From Chlorobiota bacterium (GTDB lineage: Bacteria > Bacteroidota > Bacteroidia > Bacteroidales > JAADJA01): a DNA stretch of 7,766 bases. Shown here in pieces: positions 1 through 6,682 of the stretch. The stretch spans positions 1 to 7,766 of the forward strand of contig JAUVIX010000170.1 of assembly GCA_030592565.1 (NCBI GenBank), given 5' to 3'. Position numbers and translations under genes: made by a program. Below the pieces are notes generated by a model, which had not been told where the DNA came from, did not search any database, and saw only the letters and a program-made list of their open reading frames with translations. Within the stretch, counting starts at the first letter, position 1, and each line of letters opens with the position of its first letter.

Positions 1-261
1 AGCCTTCAAATTATTTGGCATTGGTTCAAAAGCAAAAGTCGTAGCATTATCCAGTTTACGGCAAAGGTAAGTGGTCATAATCCCAATGTTTGCACCAATA
101 TCAAGCACTATTCCTTCGTTGGGAATTAATTTCAGAAAAAAGAGAAAATCCCTCTCATTTTTATTCCATCGAAGTGTATAAATCGTAAAAAGGGAGAAGA
201 TAAACAGATAGTTATCAAAACCTAAAATACGCTGAAGTGTTTTTTTTATTAATGCCTTCAT
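1..261 (-). CDS. FkbM-family SAM-dependent methyltransferase, N-terminal part (runs off left edge)
   Basis: The reverse strand reads 87 open codons from an ATG at 261-259 to the window edge, so the C-terminal part is missing. Residues 51-61 (IVLDIGANIGI) are the glycine-rich SAM-binding loop (motif I). FAFEPMPNN at 77-84 is the acidic motif II strand (E79, P80), typical of FkbM-type methyltransferases, which usually O-methylate sugars or polyketides. Residues 17-30 are hydrophobic and aromatic and may be a membrane-associated or buried helix before the Rossmann fold. The gene is divergent from the GT4 glycosyltransferase gene, which fits a role in methylating a surface glycan. The family call rests on these two motifs; the acceptor substrate cannot be told. 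Confidence 0.82.
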   Translation of the reverse strand, partial: MKALIKKTLQRILGFDNYLFIFSLFTIYTLRWNKNERDFLFFLKLIPNEGIVLDIGANIGIMTTYLCRKLDNATTFAFEPMPNNLKA

Positions 262-272
262 TAATTTTTTCG

Positions 273-280
273 GATATTTG
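273..280 (+). promoter_or_regulatory. Candidate -7 element for the GT4 glycosyltransferase gene
   Basis: GATATTTG matches the Bacteroidota -7 consensus TAnnTTTG at all but the first base. It would place the transcription start near 287, about 16 bases before the ATG at 303. A start there would leave the upstream ATG at 237 outside the transcript. The -33 region has only T-rich sequence (around 245-251) and no clear TTTG. Confidence 0.35.
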
Positions 281-283
281 CGG

Positions 284-291
284 CAAAGTTA
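284..291 (-). promoter_or_regulatory. Candidate -7 element for the FkbM methyltransferase gene
   Basis: The minus strand reads TAACTTTG here, an exact match to the Bacteroidota -7 consensus TAnnTTTG. Transcription would start near 277, about 16 bases before the ATG. No convincing TTTG or TTG -33 element is seen 19-21 bases upstream, so this rests on the -7 match and position only. Confidence 0.4.
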
Positions 292-302
292 GAATAATTT
301 CG

Positions 303-1427
303 ATGAAAATTGCGGTAAACACACGGCTTCTGTTGAAAAACAAACTTGAAGGGATTGGTTGGTTCAGTTATGAGACCTTAAAACGAATAACTGTGCAGCA
401 CCCCGAGCACGAGTTTATTTTTATTTTCGATCGGAAATATGATAAAAGTTTTATCTTTTCCGATAATGTAACACCTGTTGTCATTCCGCCACAGGCACGG
501 CATCCGGTGCTTTTCTATTTATGGTTTGAGTATTCAATACCATACATTTTAAAAAAGACAGGTGCCGATATTTTTGTTTCTCCCGATGGCTATCTGTCGC
601 TATCCACTAATGTTCCATCTCTTGCAGTAATTCACGACCTGAATTTTGAATATTACCCGAAGGACCTTCCCTGGGCACCCCGCAAACATTTCAGATACTA
701 TTTCCCGAAATATGCACGAAAAGCAAAAAGGATTGCAACGGTTTCGGAATATTCAAAAAACGATATAGCAACAAAATATGGTGTCAATCCGGAAAAAATT
801 GATGTGGTTTACAATGGTGCAAATCCGAATTTCAAACCGGTTAATGAAACGGAAAAGAAAATAGTTCAGGATAAATATACCAATGGTTCGCCATATTTTG
901 TCTTTGTGGGAGCTTTACATCCACGTAAAAATCTTGTCAATCTGTTTAAAGCATTTGATTTATTTAAAAGCTCAGACAAAAATAATACTAAGCTTTTAAT
1001 TGTCGGCGAAAAACAGTACTGGACAGATGAGATTAAAGCCACTTATGAAAAAATGGATTTTAGAGATGGTGTAATATTTTCGGGCAGACTCAGGCTTGAA
1101 GAGTTGACAAAAGTTGTTGGCTCTGCTCTAGCATTGACTTATGTCTCTTATTTTGAGGGTTTTGGAATTCCAATTGTTGAAGCTTTTTATGCTGAGACTC
1201 CGGTACTCACCTCAAATGTAACTTCGATGCCAGAGATTGCCGGAGATGCAGCACTGATCATCGACCCTTTTTCAGTAGAATCAATATCTAATGCTATGAC
1301 GCAAATCTCTTCAGATAAAAACCTTCGGAAGTCATTAGTGGAAAAAGGTAAAAAAAGAGCAGAGCTTTTCTCCTGGCAGAAATCGGCTGACCTGCTTTGG
1401 GGAGCAATTGAGAAATTATTGAAATAG
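303..1427 (+). CDS. GT4-type (GT-B fold) glycosyltransferase, group 1
   Basis: A 374-residue protein that probably moves a sugar from a nucleotide-sugar donor onto a growing surface glycan in the cytoplasm. The N-terminal domain begins MKIAVNTR and has a glycine-containing loop EGIGWFSYE at 16-24. IHDLNF (110-115) and TVSEYSKNDI (147-155) are typical acceptor-domain landmarks. The donor domain starts near 197, with FVGALHPRKN at 201-210 (R208/K209 contact donor phosphates in the family) and the EX7E motif EGFGIPIVE at 285-293. The length is normal for GT4. The start at 303 is preferred over the in-frame ATG at 237. The latter would add 22 residues before the conserved first strand and would overlap the FkbM coding start. 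The gene converges on the ABC ATPase gene, with 27 bases between stops and no clear terminator hairpin. Donor and acceptor are unknown. Confidence 0.9.
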   Translation: MKIAVNTRLLLKNKLEGIGWFSYETLKRITVQHPEHEFIFIFDRKYDKSFIFSDNVTPVVIPPQARHPVLFYLWFEYSIPYILKKTGADIFVSPDGYLSLSTNVPSLAVIHDLNFEYYPKDLPWAPRKHFRYYFPKYARKAKRIATVSEYSKNDIATKYGVNPEKIDVVYNGANPNFKPVNETEKKIVQDKYTNGSPYFVFVGALHPRKNLVNLFKAFDLFKSSDKNNTKLLIVGEKQYWTDEIKATYEKMDFRDGVIFSGRLRLEELTKVVGSALALTYVSYFEGFGIPIVEAFYAETPVLTSNVTSMPEIAGDAALIIDPFSVESISNAMTQISSDKNLRKSLVEKGKKRAELFSWQKSADLLWGAIEKLLK

Positions 1428-1454
1428 AAATGCTGAAAAAAATTTACTTTCCAT

Positions 1455-2147
1455 TCAATTAGAAATTCCCAAATCTGAAATCAATTTTTCACTTTGGTTT
1501 TCAATTTTTGCAAACAATTGTTTCTCATAAGCTTCAAATTCCGGTTTCTGAATGGTTATATCAATAATTCCATTTTCGATATGGTGAATACAATCGCACA
1601 GGTTGGTAAGGGTTTCGAGGATGTGGGATGTAACGATTATCAGTTTTCCGGTTTTCTTCAATTGTAGAAGTACCGACCTTAAGATTCGGCCCGTTTCAAT
1701 ATCAAGTCCGTTAAAAGGCTCATCCAGTATCATTACAGGTTTATCCAATTTTAATACACCAAGCAGGGCAAGTTTCTTTTTCATACCGGATGAATAATTG
1801 TCAATCAACTCTTCAAGTGGCAATCCGAATAATTTGTTCCATTTTTCGATTTCAAATGCTCTATTTCTGAATAGATTCAAATATTCTGAACCCGTTATGT
1901 TTGAATAAAAAAAGTTTTCAGTTGGAAGATATCCTATTTGCTTTTTTGAAATAGAATTCCCTGACAAAGTAATTGTACCCGAATCTGGTTTCAGTAAGCC
2001 ATACAAAGTTCTCAGCAACGTAGTTTTACCTGCTCCGTTAAGCCCAACAATACCGTGAATGTTTCCCCCTTCGAGAGCAAGGCTAAGGTCATTAATAACC
2101 TTCCTTTTTTTAGTATATGAAACCGTAAGGCTATTAATCGAAATCAT
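1455..2147 (-). CDS. ABC transporter ATP-binding protein
   Basis: A 230-residue cytoplasmic ATPase subunit that should power the membrane protein encoded just upstream. Visible motifs are Walker A GLNGAGKT (35-42), the signature YSSGMKKKL (118-126), Walker B VMILDEP (138-144, D142/E143) with the D-loop NGLD (146-149), and the switch histidine H175 in TSH. At the Q-loop position the sequence reads GYLPTENFF (72-80), so the usual glutamine is not evident; related single-domain ATPases often have acidic residues there. The ATG at 2147 lies inside the end of the permease gene, giving a 14-base overlap that suggests translational coupling. The general type resembles ABC-2-like exporters for antibiotics, lipids or peptides. 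The substrate is not readable. Confidence 0.9.
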   Translation of the reverse strand: MISINSLTVSYTKKRKVINDLSLALEGGNIHGIVGLNGAGKTTLLRTLYGLLKPDSGTITLSGNSISKKQIGYLPTENFFYSNITGSEYLNLFRNRAFEIEKWNKLFGLPLEELIDNYSSGMKKKLALLGVLKLDKPVMILDEPFNGLDIETGRILRSVLLQLKKTGKLIIVTSHILETLTNLCDCIHHIENGIIDITIQKPEFEAYEKQLFAKIENQSEKLISDLGISN

Positions 2148-3084
2148 AAAGATATGGTTTTAAGTTTGACAATGATTTATAATAAAACCTGACTGAAAGC
2201 AGCCATGTAACCGGAAGCATAAACGGCAACAACAGGCTAAGTGCACCAATTGCAGATAAGGTCTGACTTGCAATGAGTTTTTCATTGGGAATATAAAATG
2301 CATATTTTAACAGAACGACGTAAATAAAGACAAAATATATCATAAGAAGTTCAACAAAAGGTATAAACCAATATTCTGGATAAAACAGGATAAACAATAA
2401 AACCAAAGGGGTAACTAACATTGTAAATTGAATAATAAACTCTATAATTTTCCCTTTTAGAAATTGATTGACCCCGGTTTCCTTAATGATTAGAAAAATC
2501 TCCGACTCACCTGTTTGATAGAAGTTGATAACAATTAAACTCAATACTAATATGGCAATTGGAATAGCTGCCTCAAAAAAGAAATTTCCACCAACTCCTG
2601 CTATCAGGATAAAGATTATTCCAACAAAACTTTTTCGCACTCCCGATTTCCATTCATAACTATCGTCAGGAATCAGCCTGATAAATCTGTTATGTTTGTT
2701 AGTAACGCGGGGGGTGAAATTAATAAATCCAGCTATCAATATCATCAAAAATATAAGCAGTAAATCAATCCAAAGTTTGTAATAAACTATACTTAGAATC
2801 AAAGGAATTGACAACACAAGATATTCGGAGTAATAAACCTTTTGCGTATGAGTTATAATAATTTTTAAAAACTGTTTGTCTGATCTTTGTAAATGAATGG
2901 ATAGAATTAAAAGTCCATAACCGGCAGAGATATAGTAATGATTCGGTGATTGGCCAAGTTGCATAAATATTATATAAAATAAAAACGCAGAAAGACCAAG
3001 TAAAAAGAGAAATCTGAATATTCCAATTCCTTCTAATTGTCTGACTAACTGCTTAGCTCGTATTTTCAAAATACCATTTACCAC
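2134..3084 (-). CDS. Integral membrane protein, probable ABC-2-like permease partner
   Basis: A 316-residue protein rich in hydrophobic segments, roughly at residues 23-40, 52-65, 88-101, 106-123, 153-164, 170-188, 217-234, 238-259 and 273-297, so probably 8-9 membrane spans in the inner membrane. I recognise no signature motif. The role as ABC permease is inferred from the 14-base overlap with the downstream ATPase gene and from topology. The start codon is GTG at 3084. It is preceded by an AGAGGAAG purine run 8 bases upstream, and no in-frame ATG lies nearby. The loop after residue 124 is rich in Lys and Arg. The gene could also be an unclassified membrane component of an ABC system outside the ABC-2 family. 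Confidence 0.75.
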   Translation of the reverse strand: MVNGILKIRAKQLVRQLEGIGIFRFLFLLGLSAFLFYIIFMQLGQSPNHYYISAGYGLLILSIHLQRSDKQFLKIIITHTQKVYYSEYLVLSIPLILSIVYYKLWIDLLLIFLMILIAGFINFTPRVTNKHNRFIRLIPDDSYEWKSGVRKSFVGIIFILIAGVGGNFFFEAAIPIAILVLSLIVINFYQTGESEIFLIIKETGVNQFLKGKIIEFIIQFTMLVTPLVLLFILFYPEYWFIPFVELLMIYFVFIYVVLLKYAFYIPNEKLIASQTLSAIGALSLLLPFMLPVTWLLSVRFYYKSLSNLKPYLYDFD

Positions 3085-3092
3085 TAATTTAT

Positions 3093-3100
3093 CTTCCTCT
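3093..3100 (-). promoter_or_regulatory. Shine-Dalgarno-like site for the GTG-started permease gene
   Basis: The minus strand reads AGAGGAAG, with 8 bases between it and the GTG at 3084. Strong Shine-Dalgarno sequences are otherwise scarce in this window. Its presence supports the GTG as the true start. Confidence 0.5.
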
Positions 3101-3131
3101 TAAATTATAAATAGGAAACCTGAATTTGCTG

Positions 3132-3162
3132 CAAATATAGCTGTAACTACAGTTTAATCCAA
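3132..3162 (-). promoter_or_regulatory. Bacteroidota-type promoter for the ABC transporter operon
   Basis: On the minus strand a TTG (3162-3160) is followed after exactly 20 bases by TATATTTG (3139-3132), a perfect TAnnTTTG -7 element. The expected transcription start is near 3125, about 40 bases before the GTG at 3084. Element sequence and spacing fit the known -33/-7 layout of Bacteroidota sigma-ABfr promoters. Confidence 0.65.
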
Positions 3163-3184
3163 CAAAAAAAAATTTGTACATTTG
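3153..3184 (+). promoter_or_regulatory. Bacteroidota-type promoter for the radical SAM / SDR / GT2 operon
   Basis: TACATTTG at 3177-3184 is a perfect TAnnTTTG -7 element. A TTTA at 3153-3156, one base off the -33 TTTG, lies 20 bases upstream. The expected transcription start is near 3191, leaving a leader of about 44 bases before the ATG at 3235, in which I see no riboswitch-like fold. The -33 parts interleave with those of the opposite-facing ABC promoter. Confidence 0.6.
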
Positions 3185-3204
3185 CCCATATTAAGTACAA
3201 CTTG
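3170..3204. repeat. Imperfect inverted repeat over the -7 element, possible operator
   Basis: The arms AAATTTGTAC (3170-3179) and GTACAACTTG (3195-3204) are inverted copies matching at 8 of 10 positions, with a perfect 6-base core TTGTAC/GTACAA separated by 15 bases. They flank the -7 element and expected start site of the plus-strand promoter, where a dimeric repressor could act. In AT-rich DNA such an arrangement can occur by chance. Confidence 0.3.
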
Positions 3205-3234
3205 ATATCCTGATTAATATATTCAACTGTTTGA

Positions 3235-4401
3235 ATGGCATCAAAATTTGGAAATAATTATGTTCCGGAATTTTTCGCATTATTTGCCGGCAGGTCAAAA
3301 CCTGCAATGGTGTCGGTAAATATTACGGCCAAATGCAATCAAAAGTGTATTTACTGCGAAATAGGCCAGAGTATTCCCACTTCAACAACCGATACTCTTT
3401 CTGTTGATGACTTGAAATGGATTATTGACCAAATGGAGATTAATAAAATTCCCAAGTTTTCAATTAATGGAGGTGAACCGTTTTTATTTGACAAAATTAT
3501 TGATATTGTAGAGTATGCAGGATTAAAAAAAATTCATTGTTCCATTACGACAAACGGAATGACTGTTTACAAACTTTCTGATGGTGATTTGGATGTCCTG
3601 AAGAAAACCGGCACAGAGATAAATGTCTCTATTGACTCCTTTCGTAATGAGATAGAGACCTTTACGCGGGGAGCGGAAGCTGCACTTTCCAATGCACTTA
3701 AATCGTTGGATAAATTGATGAAAAAGAAAATACCGGTGACCATATTAACAGCCATTTCAAAATATAATTCCCGCACTTTGTTTGAATCTTTTGTCGAAGC
3801 TTACAATTATGGAGTCAGGCAAGTGCTGTACCAGCCTATAATATACTATTCAAATTATCCTGACAGACATGTGCTTGATGACAAAGCTAATATGAATATT
3901 GACACTAATGAAATTGATAAACTAAAAGATGAGTTAAAAAAAATATTGAAGTTTGAAAAATCGCATCACATCAATACAAATGTTTACAGGATATTACCCT
4001 GGATTGAGCATTATCTTAGGTCTGCTTCAAACAGAAAAGAAGAGTGGTTTTTCCATAAGGTACTTAAGAAGTTTTATTGCAGAGAGGTTGATGCAATAAT
4101 TGAAATTTCTTACGATGGAAGCATTCTACCCTGTGGATTGGCACCTGCTAAATTAAATATCCATAATAATAAAGAGTCTGGTTTGATGGAATTATGGAAT
4201 GAAGCAACAGGTGAACTCAGGGAAGACATGAAAAAAGAAAAATACCATGGATATTGCAATGCCTGTTGTCACCATTTCAGCAGGAATATGCTTGCTTCAA
4301 TTATGAAATATCCGGTTAAAAACAGAAAAGCACTGATAATTATGCTACCTCTGATTTCTGCAAGGATTTGGTACAGAATGCTAAAAAATCTACTAAATTA
4401 A
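3235..4401 (+). CDS. Radical SAM protein with reduced SPASM (twitch-like) C-terminus
   Basis: A 388-residue iron-sulfur enzyme expected to split SAM into a 5'-deoxyadenosyl radical. The [4Fe-4S]-SAM motif CNQKCIYC gives C34, C38 and C41 (CX3CX2C). NGGEP at 78-82 is the SAM-binding GGE motif, and NVSIDS at 130-135 is a typical barrel strand. The C-terminus has C282-X12-G295-X4-C300, which fits the SPASM CX9-15GX4C motif, then C341-X2-C344 plus C345. The CX5CX3C part of a full SPASM domain is missing, so at most one auxiliary cluster is likely. Residues 364-384 form a basic-hydrophobic tail (ALIIMLPLISARIWY) that may touch the membrane. It is first in the plus-strand operon, 23 bases before the SDR gene. 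The substrate is unknown. With glycosyltransferases nearby, a sugar or lipid is as plausible as a peptide, and no small precursor peptide gene is seen beside it. Confidence 0.88.
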   Translation: MASKFGNNYVPEFFALFAGRSKPAMVSVNITAKCNQKCIYCEIGQSIPTSTTDTLSVDDLKWIIDQMEINKIPKFSINGGEPFLFDKIIDIVEYAGLKKIHCSITTNGMTVYKLSDGDLDVLKKTGTEINVSIDSFRNEIETFTRGAEAALSNALKSLDKLMKKKIPVTILTAISKYNSRTLFESFVEAYNYGVRQVLYQPIIYYSNYPDRHVLDDKANMNIDTNEIDKLKDELKKILKFEKSHHINTNVYRILPWIEHYLRSASNRKEEWFFHKVLKKFYCREVDAIIEISYDGSILPCGLAPAKLNIHNNKESGLMELWNEATGELREDMKKEKYHGYCNACCHHFSRNMLASIMKYPVKNRKALIIMLPLISARIWYRMLKNLLN

Positions 4402-4424
4402 TATGAATAACAAATGTTAAACAG

Positions 4425-5231
4425 ATGAAAATTGTATTAGTAACAGGCGGAAACAGGGGTATTGGCTTTGAGATTTGCAGACAGCTTGACAATCTTGGAC
4501 ACAAGGTTATACTTGGGTCGAGAGATATCATTAAGGGAAAGAAGGCAGCCAAAAAACTGAGTAAAAATGTTATTGCAAGGCAACTTGATGTTACAGATGA
4601 AAAAAGCATCCAAAACCTTTTTGCTTTTATAAGTAGTGATTTTGACAAACTGGATGTTCTAATCAACAATGCCGGTGTTGGTGCACAACGCGATAATGAT
4701 GAAAAATCATTTTTCGATGATGTAAAGAAAATAATGGAGACTAATTTATACGGCGTATGGCGTATGACACAAGTGTTTGTTCCTTTATTGAAAAAAGCCG
4801 GAATTACCCCACATAGAAAGGGAGCTTCAGAGGCATCTCTGAGTAGCGTTAAAAACACAATGAGTACTAACTTTTATGGAGCCTGGAGAATGATGCGCAA
4901 TTTTATCCCTTTGGTGCAAAATAGTGATAACGGACGAATTATCAATATAAGCAGTGGTATGGGTGAGTTTAAAAAACTAACCGGTGAGTATCCCGGATAC
5001 AGCATGTCAAAAGCTTCGTTAAATGCCCTGACAATAATGCTCGCCAATGAGCTTAAAGAAAAAGGAATAAAAGTAAATGCAATGTGTCCAGGTTGGGTAA
5101 GAACAGAAATGGGTGGGCCAAATGCACCGCTTTCAGTAAGTGAAGGTGCAGATACAGCTGTATGGCTTACTTTGGAGAAGAAAATTCCAACAGGGAAATT
5201 TTTCAGAAACAGACAAGTAATTGAGTGGTAA
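4425..5231 (+). CDS. Short-chain dehydrogenase/reductase, carbonyl-reductase-like, with internal tandem duplication
   Basis: A 268-residue NAD(P)-dependent oxidoreductase. The cofactor loop is TGGNRGIG (7-14), LDVTD (54-58) binds the adenine side, NNAG is at 81-84, the SSG serines are S176/S177, and the catalytic pair is Y192-X3-K196. CPGWVRTEMGG (221-231), then the PTGKFF segment (255-260), match the carbonyl-reductase-like SDR subgroup. Between NNAG and the catalytic serines there are about 42 extra residues. The segment 81-122, holding NNAG and METNLYG (N107), is repeated as 123-164 with KKAG and MSTNFYG (N149). Without the extra copy the protein would be 226 residues, near the compact end of the family. 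The reading frame is intact, so it could still be functional. It lies between the two radical SAM genes, with a 23-base gap upstream and 47 bases downstream. It may oxidise or reduce a carbonyl on the same product; the substrate is unknown. Confidence 0.9.
   Translation: MKIVLVTGGNRGIGFEICRQLDNLGHKVILGSRDIIKGKKAAKKLSKNVIARQLDVTDEKSIQNLFAFISSDFDKLDVLINNAGVGAQRDNDEKSFFDDVKKIMETNLYGVWRMTQVFVPLLKKAGITPHRKGASEASLSSVKNTMSTNFYGAWRMMRNFIPLVQNSDNGRIINISSGMGEFKKLTGEYPGYSMSKASLNALTIMLANELKEKGIKVNAMCPGWVRTEMGGPNAPLSVSEGADTAVWLTLEKKIPTGKFFRNRQVIEW
4665..4916 (+). repeat. Diverged 126-base in-frame tandem duplication inside the SDR gene
   Basis: Copy 1 is 4665-4790 (residues 81-122) and copy 2 is 4791-4916 (residues 123-164). 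Aligned by hand without gaps, 16 of 42 residues and about 70 of 126 bases agree. Shared blocks are the AG pair, TN-YG-WRM and F-PL. The conserved positions are those that define the NNAG turn and the helix carrying the catalytic Asn. Agreement is weak in the middle (residues 85-98 against 127-140, one identity). Confidence 0.7.
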
Positions 5232-5278
5232 ATTGAAACGTTGAAAAAAAATAAACAGTATCTATAAAATACAAATAA

Positions 5279-6679
5279 GTGAAAATAGGATTAATTTTTC
5301 CAAATAAAGACAGAAGGTATAAAACAGTTCACCTCGGGTTGGGTTATCTCGCTGCTTATGCAAGAGAACATCATAATAATCTGGAATTCAAAATCCTTGA
5401 CACTCATGTAGCAACTTCAAAAGAGACAGAACAGTTTTTCAAAACATCATTTGACCTTATTGGTATTACAGTTCTATCGCCTGTCTATTTTGAAGTGATA
5501 AGTGTTTTTAACAGGATAAAGAAGAACAGTAAAAAAACACCCATCTGTCTTGGTGGCCCCTATGTGACTACCATTATGGAGGAAATTTTTGAAGATACTC
5601 CTGCAGAATATTCTGTTTATGGTGAAGGAGAAATAACTTTTTCAAAGTTAATTGGATATATCAAAGGGAATGGAAATCTGGAAGATATTGACGGATTAAT
5701 GTATAAAAAGAAAAATGGGGAAATCATAACAAACCGGCCAAGAAAACAGATACAGGATATAGACAGTCTGCCTTTTCCTGCTTATGATCTCTTTCCGATG
5801 GACAGATATCCTCTTCACCGGATTGTTACAAGCAGAGGCTGTCCGTATATGTGTTCTTTTTGCAATTCCACGTTTATCTGGGATGCGAAATGGAGAAAAA
5901 GAGAGCCTGAAAGCGTTGTCAGTGAACTGGAACATCTGAGTCAAAATTATGGAAAAAAGATTGTAGTATTTGCCGATAATAGTTTTAATATTGATCTGAA
6001 AAGAGTTGACCAGTTTTGCGAACTTTTAGTAGAAAAGGAGATAAAAATATTATGGTCAACTTCAGTAAGAGCCGATATCATTACCGAACACACTGCAAAT
6101 AAAATGAAGGGAGCCGGTTGTTATAATGTTGCAATCGGGGTTGAATCGGCAAATAATGACATCCTCAAAAAGATGAATAAGCAAACGACTATTGAAAAAC
6201 TGACCGAAGGGATTAAAATTTTCAGAGATGCCGGTATTGAAGTTTTGTGTCAGTTTGTTATCGGAAGTCCTGGCGATACTTTTGAAACCGTAAAAGAGTC
6301 AATAGATTATGCCAAGGAATCCGAATGTGATTATGTCAACTTCTATTCCGTTTTACCTTTTAAGCGAACTCCACAGTGGGATTATGTTTTGAAAAACGGG
6401 AAGCTAGCTACACAAAAGATTCACGAGTTTCACTCAATAAATCCAAGAATTGTCTTCGAAACTCCTGACTTTTCGTATAATGAACGGCTGGAAACAATTA
6501 ATCTGGCCAAAAAGGAAGGCTTTTATAGCAACAAGGACAAAAAGAACTGGTTGTTTGATGTGGCAAAAGAGACATCGCGCAAAATTCAAACTATGCTTCC
6601 TGAGGCAACAGGCGAAAGATTATATTTGATACTAAAATCCATTTATAAAATCAAGATATTTAAAAAGAATAATTTGTAA
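5279..6679 (+). CDS. B12-binding-domain radical SAM protein
   Basis: A 466-residue enzyme of the class that joins an N-terminal cobalamin-binding fold to a radical SAM barrel. Residues 1-130 show the B12-domain pattern: MKIGLIFPN, LGLGYLAAYARE (19-30), FDLIGITVLSP (58-68), CLGGPYVT (90-97) and VYGEGEITF (113-121). The linker has DIDSLPFPAYDLF (160-172). The barrel has RGCPYMCSFCNS (186-197), giving C188, C192 and C195 (CX3CX2C). VAIGVES (284-290) and QFVIGSPGDT (325-334) are usual for this family. The C-terminal part (about 400-466) is basic and unassigned. The start is GTG, directly after an in-frame TAA; the next in-frame ATG would remove most of the B12 domain. Relatives methylate unactivated carbons or rearrange rings or lipids. 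No specific subfamily can be named. It is preceded by 47 bases without a promoter match and followed 11 bases later by the GT2 gene. Confidence 0.88.
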   Translation: MKIGLIFPNKDRRYKTVHLGLGYLAAYAREHHNNLEFKILDTHVATSKETEQFFKTSFDLIGITVLSPVYFEVISVFNRIKKNSKKTPICLGGPYVTTIMEEIFEDTPAEYSVYGEGEITFSKLIGYIKGNGNLEDIDGLMYKKKNGEIITNRPRKQIQDIDSLPFPAYDLFPMDRYPLHRIVTSRGCPYMCSFCNSTFIWDAKWRKREPESVVSELEHLSQNYGKKIVVFADNSFNIDLKRVDQFCELLVEKEIKILWSTSVRADIITEHTANKMKGAGCYNVAIGVESANNDILKKMNKQTTIEKLTEGIKIFRDAGIEVLCQFVIGSPGDTFETVKESIDYAKESECDYVNFYSVLPFKRTPQWDYVLKNGKLATQKIHEFHSINPRIVFETPDFSYNERLETINLAKKEGFYSNKDKKNWLFDVAKETSRKIQTMLPEATGERLYLILKSIYKIKIFKKNNL

Positions 6680-6682
6680 AGT

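Noticed and set aside
237..302. Longer N-terminus for the GT4 protein starting at the ATG at 237
   Set aside because: It would overlap the FkbM coding start and precede the predicted transcription start. The extra 22 residues do not fit the GT4 N-terminal strand, which begins naturally at MKIAVNTR (303).
1428..1454. Terminator between the converging GT4 and ABC ATPase genes
   Set aside because: The 27-base gap has A- and T-runs but no stem that I could pair convincingly.
1603..1797. 64-codon plus-strand open frame within the ABC ATPase gene
   Set aside because: It is antisense to the Walker B and signature region of a well-supported ATPase gene.
3567..3776. 69-codon minus-strand open frame within the radical SAM gene
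   Set aside because: It is a shadow of the radical SAM barrel coding region, with no start signal or motif.
4340..4858. 172-codon open frame on the minus strand across the SDR gene
   Set aside because: It lies antisense to a clear SDR gene and the end of the radical SAM gene, has no recognisable motif, and its composition looks like a shadow of the opposite frame.
5232..5278. Internal promoter between the SDR and B12 radical SAM genes
   Set aside because: The gap is A-rich but contains no TAnnTTTG match, so read-through from the upstream promoter is simpler.
5399..5416. DTHVAT (residues 41-46 of the B12 radical SAM protein) as the cobalamin DxHxxG motif
   Set aside because: It lacks the glycine and sits after the second strand, whereas the real motif follows the first strand. 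Many radical SAM B12 domains lack DxHxxG altogether.
5696..5944. 82-codon minus-strand open frame within the B12 radical SAM gene
   Set aside because: It is antisense to the CX3CX2C cluster region of a clear gene.
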